Source of the DNA: Deltaproteobacteria bacterium
Lineage (GTDB): Bacteria; Desulfobacterota; Desulfobacteria; Desulfobacterales; JAHEIW01
Direction: 5' to 3'
NCBI GenBank assembly: GCA_024639185.1
Contig: JAHEIW010000042.1
Span: 1 to 32,100, forward strand
Length of the DNA: 32,100 nucleotides
The translations under genes and the position numbers were made by a program. The notes beneath the pieces are model-generated. The model saw only the letters and a list, made by a program, of their open reading frames with translations, ran no database searches and had not been told where the DNA came from. This document shows positions 8,827 through 14,623 of the stretch, in pieces. How positions within the stretch are numbered: the stretch's first letter is position 1; the number at the start of each line of letters is the position of its first letter.

Positions 8827-8971
8827 TTGAAAACCAGCCTTTGTTCCGCCCGGAGCTGATGATGATCATGATCGATAGAACGCCCCCAAAAAGGGCTGCA
8901 GACAGAATTTTCAGTGCGGGACGGCTAATATAAGCGACTGAAATAATGTTTAAAACAAAAATAAGCCCCAT
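8819..8971 (-). CDS. Possible 50-residue two-helix membrane peptide
   Basis: A short frame from ATG at 8971 (a GTG lies directly before it) to TGA at 8819. The product has two hydrophobic stretches, residues 2-15 (GLIFVLNIISVAYI) and about 23-39 (LSAALFGGVLSIMIII), joined by a short basic turn, and a basic tail (GRNKGW). That fits a small helical-hairpin membrane protein. There is no clear ribosome site, and its end overlaps a sigma-54 promoter, both of which argue against it. I do not recognise a family. If real, it would be transcribed with the FleQ-like gene, ahead of the kinase. Confidence 0.35.
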   Translation of the reverse strand: MGLIFVLNIISVAYISRPALKILSAALFGGVLSIMIIISSGRNKGWFSMA

Positions 8972-8995
8972 CACAGCCAGATCAAAAGATGCAGC

Positions 8996-9023
8996 GGGCC
9001 CAGGTGACTAAATACCTGAGCCC
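8996..9023. repeat. Ten-base-pair hairpin in the kinase upstream region
   Basis: GGGCCCAGGT (8996-9005) pairs with ACCTGAGCCC (9014-9023), with one mismatch and an eight-base loop. There is no clear U-run on the minus strand; on the plus strand it is followed by a weak AT tract. It may end transcripts from the FleQ-like gene incompletely, or be a structured leader element. Confidence 0.4.
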
Positions 9024-9098
9024 TTAAAATTTTACCTAATTTCAGTCACTTCGATGGTCAATTGAGCTCAATTTCTGTCAATTTTTCAAGGCGCAAAT

Positions 9099-9112
9099 GT
9101 CACTGCATTGAC
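9099..9112. promoter_or_regulatory. FleQ-box-like site upstream of the kinase promoter
   Basis: GTCACTGCATTGAC is an exact GTCA-N6-TGAC inverted repeat and matches most of the published FleQ consensus (GTCANTAAATTGAC). It lies about 275 bases above the -24 element at 8826, a distance suited to an enhancer. The FleQ-like activator encoded next door (9300-10361) is the natural candidate to bind it. Binding is inference. Confidence 0.45.
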
Positions 9113-9299
9113 GCTAAGGTACCGGTTATGAAAGATAAAGTGAGCGGTCCCCCGACCATAGATATGCAGGGTAGACGCACGGCTGCGTTAACCAAAAATT
9201 GATGAAAGGTGTCAGTAGGCTGGATCTAAAAGAAAGGCCTTTGTTGGACGTAAGACCGGGCTAAACAAATATCGTCAATCGTCAACCACTGGGTCGGCA

Positions 9300-10361
9300 T
9301 CAACTGGCGCGTTGCTGAATTCGATGGCGTTTAATTTTCTCCACCAAGGTCGTCCGATTGAGTTGCAGCAGTTTGGCAGCCTTATTTTTAACCCATTTGG
9401 TTTTTTCTAAAGACTGCAAAATCAAATCTTTCTCAAATTCGGTGACTGCACTGTTCAAACAAATACCATCGTCGGTTACTTCAATCGATTGGGTCGCCTG
9501 ATATCCATTGGCAACCCGGAGCTCTTTGGGCAGATCATTTGCTGCAATCTGACCGGAACCGCTCAGAACAACGAGTCTTTCAATCACATTGCGAAGTTCA
9601 CGTACATTACCCGGCCATCCATAGTTCATCAAAACTTCAAGTGCATTATCTGATATTCCATCTAAATTTTTGTTATTTTTATTATTATACATTTTAATAA
9701 AATAAGAAATCAAATAGGGAATATCTGATCTGCGATCCCTTAAAGCCGGTAGTCCGATGGGGATGACATAAAGACGATAAAACAGATCTTGGCGAAAATT
9801 ACCCTTTTTAACCTCTTCCGGCAAATCCCGGTGGGTCGCCGCTATAACCCTTACATTGACTTTGATGGTCTTGGCACCGCCGACTTGTTCAAATTCGCCT
9901 TCTTCCAGGACTTTTAGAACCTTAACCTGGAGGTCAGGGCTCATGTCCCCAATTTCATCCAAGAATATCGTGCCACCATGCGCCAATTCAAATTTACCGG
10001 ATTTAGAAACAGTGGCTCCGGTGAAAGCGCCGCGCACATGGCCGAACAATTCGCTTTCAAGTAAATTTTCAGGTATTGCACCACAATTTATTGAAATAAA
10101 TGGTTTATTACTGCGATTAGAATATTGGTGAATTGCCTTGGCCACCAGCCCCTTGCCTGTGCCTGTTTCCCCGGTGATCAGGATAGTGCTATCACTATCA
10201 GCGACTTTATCAACCAGGTCAAAAACCGCTTGCATCCTCTGGCTGCAACCGATGATGGCTGGGTTGGGATCATTTTCATTGAGTGTTGCCAGAACCATGG
10301 CGTTTTGAACAAAGCGATCAGAATTGGGGGCTAGGGTTTTGCTGACGGCCACGTTTTGCAC
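9300..10361 (-). CDS. FleQ/FlrA-like sigma-54 activator without N-terminal domain
   Basis: Enhancer-binding protein for sigma-54 RNA polymerase and probable master regulator of this flagellar region. The 353 residues start almost at once with the AAA+ domain: Walker A GETGTGKG at 64-71, GAFTGA loop at 111-116, Walker [13 protein letters not shown] at 129-140. A Fis-type HTH ends the protein (about 325-348, [18 protein letters not shown]); the NRTTLVEK wording is typical of FleQ/FlrA. Those proteins normally carry an additional N-terminal FleQ or receiver domain; only about 35 residues precede the AAA+ core here. The start is GTG at 10361, backed by a strong AAAGGAGG site five bases upstream, so truncation by mis-chosen start is unlikely. 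It has its own -24/-12 promoter at 10491. Confidence 0.85.
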   Translation of the reverse strand: MQNVAVSKTLAPNSDRFVQNAMVLATLNENDPNPAIIGCSQRMQAVFDLVDKVADSDSTILITGETGTGKGLVAKAIHQYSNRSNKPFISINCGAIPENLLESELFGHVRGAFTGATVSKSGKFELAHGGTIFLDEIGDMSPDLQVKVLKVLEEGEFEQVGGAKTIKVNVRVIAATHRDLPEEVKKGNFRQDLFYRLYVIPIGLPALRDRRSDIPYLISYFIKMYNNKNNKNLDGISDNALEVLMNYGWPGNVRELRNVIERLVVLSGSGQIAANDLPKELRVANGYQATQSIEVTDDGICLNSAVTEFEKDLILQSLEKTKWVKNKAAKLLQLNRTTLVEKIKRHRIQQRAS

Positions 10362-10490
10362 CTTCTCCTCCTTTGAGCAGGTTAATAAACCGTTGATACC
10401 GACTTCGGGAATGCAGACTTCTTTATATCAGGTCACACTGTTTAACGTCGCTCACGCGGGATTGGAAAAACTAAAGACAAGGACCGATTT

Positions 10491-10506
10491 AGCAATATCC
10501 ATGCCG
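10491..10506 (-). promoter_or_regulatory. Sigma-54 (-24/-12) promoter for the FleQ-like gene
   Basis: The minus strand reads CGGCATGGATATTGCT, with GG and GC ten bases apart and a TTGCT -12. The predicted start near 10480 leaves a leader of about 118 bases to the GTG start. A sigma-54 promoter in front of a sigma-54 activator suggests autoregulation or a second activator above it. Confidence 0.65.
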
Positions 10507-10567
10507 CCGATTTGCCAGTTGCGGTGGAGCCGATGGACGACAGCCATCAATAGGCCGGCATCGGATA

Positions 10568-10852
10568 TTGAAAATCAACATGAAGGTATGGGCAGGATTG
10601 ATAGCCACAATATTTTGTGCAGACTGCTTTTGGGAAAAAATGATAGCACCGATAAAAAATGTAAAGTCAGGTTCAGCGGCATTGAATTGTGGCTACATCC
10701 AAGATCACTCGAGGGCCTATTTTTTTTGCAATTTGCAAAAAAAATCGCGAATACCAGCTGCTCAATACTATATTTGCCATATGGAATGCAGAAGTCAACG
10801 GATTCAAGCAACTCTGAAATCTTTTCCACGAGGGCCGATTTTTGGGGAATAA
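10568..10852 (+). CDS. Doubtful cysteine-rich open frame
   Basis: An open frame of 94 codons (TTG start; internal ATG at 10580). The product would have a short hydrophobic start (VWAGLIATIF) and seven scattered cysteines. Against it: many ATA codons, which are unusual for genes here, no ribosome site, no recognised family, and the 27-base palindrome lies inside it. Listed only because the gap otherwise has no gene. Confidence 0.15.
   Translation: MKINMKVWAGLIATIFCADCFWEKMIAPIKNVKSGSAALNCGYIQDHSRAYFFCNLQKKSRIPAAQYYICHMECRSQRIQATLKSFPRGPIFGE
10719..10745. repeat. 27-base perfect palindrome with one-base centre
   Basis: Left arm ATTTTTTTTGCAA (10719-10731), centre T, right arm TTGCAAAAAAAAT (10733-10745): thirteen of thirteen positions match. 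Flanking A8/T8 runs make it look like a two-way weak terminator or a dyad for a DNA-binding protein. It lies about 250 bases below the HDOD gene and 215 bases above the -24 element at 10506. Confidence 0.6.
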
Positions 10853-10995
10853 ATTAAATCTACAATAGTTTTAGATAATTAAGTCGTCTATTGGATGACT
10901 TCAGCGGTGGAATTGCGGGCATGTTGCGCAGCGATATCCGAGCCCGCTGGAAGGCCATTTGTGCAATTTGCCAATATAGAAAATCGTCCCTTGAT

Positions 10996-11853
10996 TTAAG
11001 GCGTATGGGTAATAAAAAGGCTGATATCATCAAATTCTTTGTAAATGGCCTCCAAAAGCAATTCAATCGCCTGGGGCCTGATGCGTAAACTCTCCCAGGC
11101 CGGCTGATCCAGGTCCGGCATCTTATTGTCACCAGGATATCCAATATTAAGGGAGCGGCACAGGATATCCGCCAGATGAACAATGGCCGCTTCGAATGCA
11201 AATCGCCCGGCTGTGCTGGGCTGATGATGATGCAAAATGATATGAATCAATTTTGGCGGTAAATTCCAGCGTTCTGCCAGCAGTTTGCCCACCTGCGGAT
11301 GTCCGTATCCCAGAACTTTCTCCTCGGCGGTGATCATCAATATATTTTTATCGTTAACCAGACGATTGATCTCCTTAAATTCCCGGGATAAAAAAATCAT
11401 TTCCACAATTTTGCCGATATCGTGCAATAGACCCGCCACAAAGAGCTCCTCTACCTTGTCGTAGCGCAGGTGATTGCCGATCACTTTGGCCGCCACGGCA
11501 CACGCCAGCGAGTGATCCCAGAACTGCTCCTGCCGGATGAGGCTGATTTTTTTTCGATTCGAAAAAAGGTCGTATACAGAAGTGGTCAACAGCAGATTAC
11601 GGATGGCATCGAAACCCAGCAGGACGATGGCGCCGGTGATGGTAGAGATACGCTGGGGAAATCCGTAAAATGATGAATTCACCAGTTTGAGCAGCCGGGC
11701 CGCCAGAACCTGATCATCTGTTATGATGCGTGATAGGTCCCGCGCAGAGGATTTGGGGTCGTTGACGAGTTCCGTTATGCGCAGGACGGTTCTCGGTAGG
11801 GTGGGTAAATCTTCGACCCGTGATATGACACGGTCAATGTCAGGTGGTTTCAT
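10996..11853 (-). CDS. HDOD-domain signalling protein
   Basis: A 285-residue protein made almost entirely of one HDOD domain (about 8-200), a catalytically divergent relative of HD phosphohydrolases used as a signalling scaffold. The motifs ILVDLPTLPR-like start (VEDLPTLPRTVLRI), AARLLKLVNSSFYG and VAGLLHDIGKIVEM (about 138-152) and the later IILHHHQP are family marks. HDOD proteins often sit in motility and chemotaxis regions of Desulfobacterota and Gammaproteobacteria and affect c-di-GMP or flagellar output. It overlaps the upstream small gene by 14 bases, so the pair is an operon. No specific partner can be read from the sequence. Confidence 0.85.
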   Translation of the reverse strand: MKPPDIDRVISRVEDLPTLPRTVLRITELVNDPKSSARDLSRIITDDQVLAARLLKLVNSSFYGFPQRISTITGAIVLLGFDAIRNLLLTTSVYDLFSNRKKISLIRQEQFWDHSLACAVAAKVIGNHLRYDKVEELFVAGLLHDIGKIVEMIFLSREFKEINRLVNDKNILMITAEEKVLGYGHPQVGKLLAERWNLPPKLIHIILHHHQPSTAGRFAFEAAIVHLADILCRSLNIGYPGDNKMPDLDQPAWESLRIRPQAIELLLEAIYKEFDDISLFITHTP

Positions 11854-12190
11854 TTTGCTTGTCTGGATCCGTTAAGCGCTTCTGCAGCTGCTGGCTGGCG
11901 GCCTTCATAATCGCCTGCATGATCGGGTCATCAATTACGTCAGAAAATTTGGACTGCAGCTCCCTTTCGATGCTTTCACGGGTTTCAAATTCAATTTCGT
12001 AACCTGATGGCGCACCCTTTTGGCCCCGCCCTTTTACGTTGACCTGATCAATTCCCCAGGTTTTGAGCATCCAGATCCGTTTTTTCGTCAGAGCGGTGCC
12101 TTTCTCCAAGAGCAGCAGATTCTGCTGGTTGTAAACCGAGTTGGCCAGGACCATACCGGGTTTGAGGGCATCGATGGTCAGTTGAATCAT
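11840..12190 (-). CDS. Small protein with HD-GYP-associated N-terminal motif
   Basis: A 116-residue protein with the opening pattern LKPGMVLANSVYNQQNLLLLEKG, then a KKRIWMLKTWGI stretch. The same pattern is found as the N-terminal (DUF3391-like) domain or as a neighbour of HD-GYP and HDOD proteins. No catalytic motif is seen; the tail is charged and probably helical. A ribosome site GAGG stands about seven bases before the ATG. It is the first gene of a two-gene unit with the HDOD protein, so a joint role in signalling is likely. Molecular function unknown. Confidence 0.75.
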   Translation of the reverse strand: MIQLTIDALKPGMVLANSVYNQQNLLLLEKGTALTKKRIWMLKTWGIDQVNVKGRGQKGAPSGYEIEFETRESIERELQSKFSDVIDDPIMQAIMKAASQQLQKRLTDPDKQNETT

Positions 12191-12254
12191 TAATGAACCT
12201 CAATTCATTTTCAATTTATTAATGGTGACGGTTGCGTTTTTCGCGCATGACGCT

Positions 12255-12284
12255 TTGCATACACCTTTCTTGGTGTAAATGCAA
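12255..12284. repeat. Hairpin in the leader of the HDOD operon
   Basis: TTGCAT-ACACC (12255-12265) pairs with GGTGT-AA-ATGCAA (12272-12284): eleven pairs, a two-base bulge and a six-base loop. It lies between the predicted sigma-70 start (about 12328) and the start codon at 12190, so it would be in the mRNA leader. No U-run follows on either strand. Confidence 0.45.
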
Positions 12285-12334
12285 CGCCTTCAATCGGATC
12301 GGGATCCTGTCCTGAACGCCTCCGTTAAATTTCT

Positions 12335-12363
12335 ATTTTAATTGAATAAATCATAACATTCAA
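12335..12363 (-). promoter_or_regulatory. Sigma-70-type promoter for the HDOD operon
   Basis: On the minus strand TTGAAT (12363-12358) and TAAAAT (12340-12335) are separated by exactly 17 bases. The predicted start gives a leader of about 140 bases. This would make the HDOD pair house-keeping rather than flagellar-class expressed. Confidence 0.4.
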
Positions 12364-12433
12364 GGCAATTTAGTCCTGGTTTTAAACAGACGTCTGCGGC
12401 AAGTTGCCTGCAATCCGCAACAAGGCCAAAAAC

Positions 12434-12461
12434 TCAAGTTTCAGACTGAAAAAGCCGATAC
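12434..12461 (+). promoter_or_regulatory. Weak second sigma-28-like site
   Basis: TCAAGTTT, 12 bases, GCCGATAC. The -10 half is good, but the spacing is one base longer than the usual TAAAGTTT-N11-GCCGATAA, and it lies 84 bases behind a better match. Possible tandem flagellin promoter. Confidence 0.25.
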
Positions 12462-12545
12462 CCTTACTGAATGCTGGTGATTTGCAACATAATGCAATTT
12501 TTAGCTTTTATTTATGTTCGCCAGGAATCCAACAGCAAAAATCAC

Positions 12546-12572
12546 TAAAGTTATGCCCCATTATACCGATAA
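12546..12572 (+). promoter_or_regulatory. Sigma-28 (FliA) promoter for flagellin
   Basis: TAAAGTTA (12546-12553), 11 bases, ACCGATAA (12565-12572). This fits the class-3 flagellar consensus TAAAGTTT-N11-GCCGATAA at 14 of 16 positions with exact spacing. The predicted start near 12579 leaves a leader of about 145 bases before the flagellin ATG. It implies that fliA and flgM occur elsewhere in the genome. Confidence 0.8.
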
Positions 12573-12597
12573 CCATTTGGTAGCCAAAAACCAGGGT

Positions 12598-12723
12598 ATG
12601 AAAGGAGGCGGGGCAAAAATAAGAAGACCCGACACGGCCATCACAAAACAGCTTGTAGCAACATTTTTATAACACAATTGGCAAGAACGCCAAAATCAAC
12701 AACCTAGGAAAGGAATTCTAATC
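12598..12723 (+). promoter_or_regulatory. Flagellin mRNA leader, possible FlbT/CsrA target
   Basis: The leader contains a perfect but unused anti-ribosome site AAAGGAGG (12601-12608), a small hairpin TTGGC-AAGAAC-GCCAA (12678-12693) and the real ribosome site AGGAAAGGA (12706-12714) nine bases before the ATG. In Caulobacter, FlbT acts on the leader of flagellin mRNA; in other bacteria CsrA binds GGA motifs there. Which applies here is inference. Confidence 0.35.
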
Positions 12724-13581
12724 ATGGCACTTAATTCAATTAATTTAACTGCTGGTATGCGGGCCAATCTGTTCAGCCTGCAGCAAACATCCAAGGATTT
12801 TGAAATCACCCAGAAACGTCTGGCCACCGGTCTGCGTGTCAATACCGCACTGGATGATCCGATTAACTTTTTCACCGCTCAGGAGCATAAATTACGGGCA
12901 ACCGACCTGGCGGGCCGTAAAGACGGCATGTCCGAAGCCATTCAGACCATTAAGGCCGCCAACGTCGGCGTGGAAGGCATCAATAACCTGATCGCCCAGG
13001 CCAAATCTCTGGCGCAGTCGGCCATGTCGGCCACAGCTTCTGATGCCCAGATTTTTGCCAGCCAGTACTCAACGGTTATGACCCAAATCAACCAGATGGC
13101 AACCGATTCCGGGTACAAGGGCGTCAACCTGCTGCAAGCCGGTGAATTAACGGTTGAATTTGCGCCCACCGCCGGCCAGTCAACCTTGAAGTTAACCGGT
13201 TTTGGTGACAGCTCCGGAAACTTCAATATTTCGGGTTTAAGCTCAGAAGTTACCGCCGGCGGCACCAACTGGGTAACCAGTGGTTCGACGACCGTTAGCA
13301 CTGCAAATATCCAGACATCGATCAACAATCTGGATACGGCCATGAACAGCCTGCGAACCGAGTCAAAGAAACTGTCCAACAACCTGTCCATCATCACCGC
13401 GCGTGAAGAGTTCAGTGCGCAGATGATCAACACCCTTAATGACGGTTCAGCGAAGCTCACCGAAGCCGACATGAATGAGGAAGGCGCCAACATGCTGATG
13501 CTGCAAACGCGTCAGGCATTGGGTACGACCTCGTTGAGTCTGGCCGGTCAGGCCGCTCAGGGCGTTCTAAGATTATTCTAA
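12724..13581 (+). CDS. fliC: Flagellin, short alphaproteobacterial-like form
   Basis: Filament subunit, exported by the flagellar type III gate and assembled outside the cell. At 285 residues it is short: D0/D1 helices at both ends (residues 1-140 and about 193-285) with a reduced outer domain (about 141-192). The ends match flagellin rules: MALNSINLTAGMRANLFSLQ at the start, and a C-terminus QTRQALGTTSLSLAGQAAQ ending VLRLF, closest in wording to Caulobacter/rhizobial flagellins. There is no cysteine. Residues 163-193 are rich in Ser/Thr (SGSTTVST and around), as expected of an O-glycosylated surface loop. A strong ribosome site and a sigma-28 promoter precede it. flbT and flaF follow; a glycosyltransferase operon converges on it. 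Confidence 0.96.
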   Translation: MALNSINLTAGMRANLFSLQQTSKDFEITQKRLATGLRVNTALDDPINFFTAQEHKLRATDLAGRKDGMSEAIQTIKAANVGVEGINNLIAQAKSLAQSAMSATASDAQIFASQYSTVMTQINQMATDSGYKGVNLLQAGELTVEFAPTAGQSTLKLTGFGDSSGNFNISGLSSEVTAGGTNWVTSGSTTVSTANIQTSINNLDTAMNSLRTESKKLSNNLSIITAREEFSAQMINTLNDGSAKLTEADMNEEGANMLMLQTRQALGTTSLSLAGQAAQGVLRLF

Positions 13582-13593
13582 GCAATAATTGAT

Positions 13594-13619
13594 CTGGAGG
13601 GGGCGCCGTCCCCCTCTGG
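13594..13619 (+). terminator. Stem-loop between flagellin and flbT
   Basis: CTGGAGGGGG pairs with CCCCCTCTGG across loop CGCCGT (seven Watson-Crick pairs at the core, then two wobbles and one more pair). It is GC-rich but followed by GATTTAA rather than a long U-run, so it may slow or partly stop transcription, or protect the flagellin mRNA 3' end, giving less flbT-flaF than flagellin. Confidence 0.5.
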
Positions 13620-13683
13620 ATTTAACTCCCGAATGCCAGCTTCATTGTGGACTCGACATCAATTTCATTGAAATTTCCCGCAT

Positions 13684-13699
13684 GGGTCCAGAATTTGCA
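13684..13699 (+). promoter_or_regulatory. Weak sigma-54-like site before flbT
   Basis: GGGTCCAGAATTTGCA has the GG/GC spacing and a perfect TTGCA, but a poor -24. It could supply flbT-flaF independently of flagellin. Much weaker than the four minus-strand sites in this window. Confidence 0.2.
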
Positions 13700-13729
13700 A
13701 TGACAGGCTTATCAACGGACGGCTAAAAA

Positions 13730-14146
13730 ATGGCACTCAAAATTACCTTAAAGCCCAATGAAAAAATGATCGTCGGCGGGGCCGTGGTCACCAACGGCAA
13801 TGCTAAAAACTGCGACCTGATCATCGGAAACAAAGTTCCAGTCCTGCGCCAGAAAGATATCCTTTGCGAGGAGGATGCAAGCTCGCACTGCCGTCAGATT
13901 TATTTCGTCATTCAGCTGATGTACATCGATTCTGAAAACTTAACCGACCACCAACAAACCTATTGGACGCTGGTAACCGAGTTGATCGATGGCATCCCGC
14001 GCTTAACCGGTCATATTGATAAAGTCAACGAACATATTTTGATTGGCAATTACTACCGGGCATTAAAACTGGCCCGCGAATTAATCAGTTATGAACAGGA
14101 GGTTCTAAAACATGCAGACCCAGGCCCACTCTCTCAAATCATATGA
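13730..14146 (+). CDS. flbT: FlbT, post-transcriptional regulator of flagellin
   Basis: A 138-residue member of the FlbT family. In Caulobacter it binds the flagellin mRNA leader and represses translation or stability until the hook is complete. The family opening is plain: LKPNEKMIVGGAVVTNGNAK (about 6-25), then VLRQKDIL (about 41-48) and the CRQIYFVIQLMYID block (about 57-70), where most FlbT proteins have ARRxYFxxQxMY. It starts 148 bases after the flagellin stop and overlaps flaF by 35 bases. flbT is best known from Alphaproteobacteria, so its presence beside Desulfobacterota-type sigma-54 regulators is notable. Confidence 0.9.
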   Translation: MALKITLKPNEKMIVGGAVVTNGNAKNCDLIIGNKVPVLRQKDILCEEDASSHCRQIYFVIQLMYIDSENLTDHQQTYWTLVTELIDGIPRLTGHIDKVNEHILIGNYYRALKLARELISYEQEVLKHADPGPLSQII

Positions 14147-14495
14147 AAGCGTTGAAAACGCCACCCGGTCAGGCCGTGAAATCGAAGCCGCTGTGCTTAC
14201 CAAAGCGGCTATAAAACTAAAAAAATGCCAGGACAACTGGGATGCCCCCGACCGGGAATATAAATTGGACGAAGCCCTGAAATACAACCAGCGTATCTGG
14301 AGTATTTTTCAAAGCGAACTGTCACGCAACGATCACGAGATGCCCAAAAAATTACGTCTCGATATTTTGCGCCTGGCGGCTTTTGTCGATCGGCGTCTCT
14401 TTGAAACCATGGCATTTCCAGAGCCTGAAAAACTCAATATCGTTATCAACATCAATAACAATCTGGCCGCTGGGTTACGCGGATCCCCTCAATAA
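14112..14495 (+). CDS. flaF: FlaF, flagellin synthesis/secretion factor
   Basis: A 127-residue FlaF-family protein. In Caulobacter FlaF is a flagellin secretion chaperone that works against FlbT to permit flagellin translation. Family marks: SGREIEAAVLTKAAIKLKKC (about 19-38), LDEALKYNQRIWSIFQSEL (about 52-70) and LPKKLRLDILRLAAFVDRRL-like helix (about 78-97). The start at 14112 is fixed by a strong CAGGAGGT site (14096-14103) eight bases upstream, placed inside the end of flbT; the overlap implies tight coupling. A bidirectional terminator follows. Confidence 0.9.
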   Translation: MQTQAHSLKSYESVENATRSGREIEAAVLTKAAIKLKKCQDNWDAPDREYKLDEALKYNQRIWSIFQSELSRNDHEMPKKLRLDILRLAAFVDRRLFETMAFPEPEKLNIVININNNLAAGLRGSPQ

Positions 14496-14555
14496 GCTAA
14501 CGAATCGATAAAATTGTACAATTATATGCAATCTTTTTAGTGCGGCATTAAATGC

Positions 14556-14587
14556 AAAAAAAAGGCCTCTTTTCAGAGGCCATTTTT
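14556..14587. terminator. Bidirectional terminator, flaF / glycosyltransferase operon
   Basis: Stem GGCCTCT/AGAGGCC (14564-14570 and 14575-14581) with loop TTTC, an A8 run on the left and T5 on the right. It works on paper in both directions, ending the flagellin-flbT-flaF transcript (+) and the long glycan operon (-), which converge here. Confidence 0.85.
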
Positions 14588-14623
14588 GATGCCGGTTTTG
14601 CTGGTTGAAAGCGCTATATCGTT

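Larger units (their letters stand above)
8698..9299. other. 602-base gap between kinase and FleQ-like gene
   Basis: This gap holds a sigma-54 promoter (8811-8826), a possible 50-residue membrane peptide (8819-8971), a hairpin (8996-9023), a 14-base perfect palindrome AATTGAGCTCAATT (9060-9073), a FleQ-box-like site (9099-9112) and several extra GTCAAT half-sites (9057, 9077, 9274). It looks like a regulatory region rather than a lost gene; I see no relict of a known family. Confidence 0.6.
10362..10995. other. 634-base gap upstream of the FleQ-like gene
   Basis: Contains a sigma-54-like promoter (10491-10506), a 27-base palindrome (10719-10745), a one-mismatch FleQ-like half-symmetric site (10886-10899, GTCTATTGGATGAC), and a doubtful plus-strand cysteine-rich open frame (10568-10852). 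I found no trace of a missing FleQ N-terminal domain in the minus-strand frames. Confidence 0.5.
12191..12723. other. 533-base divergent control region (HDOD operon / flagellin)
   Basis: Holds the leader and promoter of the HDOD pair to the left and of flagellin to the right. Elements: hairpin 12255-12284, sigma-70-like promoter 12335-12363 (minus), adjacent palindromes CAGACGTCTG (12387-12396) and GGCAAGTTGCC (12398-12408), a weak sigma-28-like match (12434-12461, plus), the strong sigma-28 match (12546-12572, plus) and the structured flagellin leader. A 24-codon frame (12598-12672, plus) exists in that leader but has no proper ribosome site. Confidence 0.6.

Noticed and set aside
9120..9200. 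Short plus-strand frame starting at the ATG near 9128
   Set aside because: Only about 24 codons, no ribosome site, no hydrophobic or family pattern.
12598..12672. 24-codon frame in the flagellin leader
   Set aside because: No ribosome site before its ATG, and the AAAGGAGG lies inside it. Chance frame is the simpler view.
8698..12723. CRISPR array, tRNA, insertion sequence or integrase in the non-coding gaps
   Set aside because: Looked for regular repeats, cloverleaf pieces and terminal repeats; none seen. The gaps hold promoters, hairpins and short palindromes only.
12579..12723. c-di-GMP riboswitch in the flagellin leader
   Set aside because: The conserved GEMM core wording (CGCACAGGGCAAACC type) is absent.
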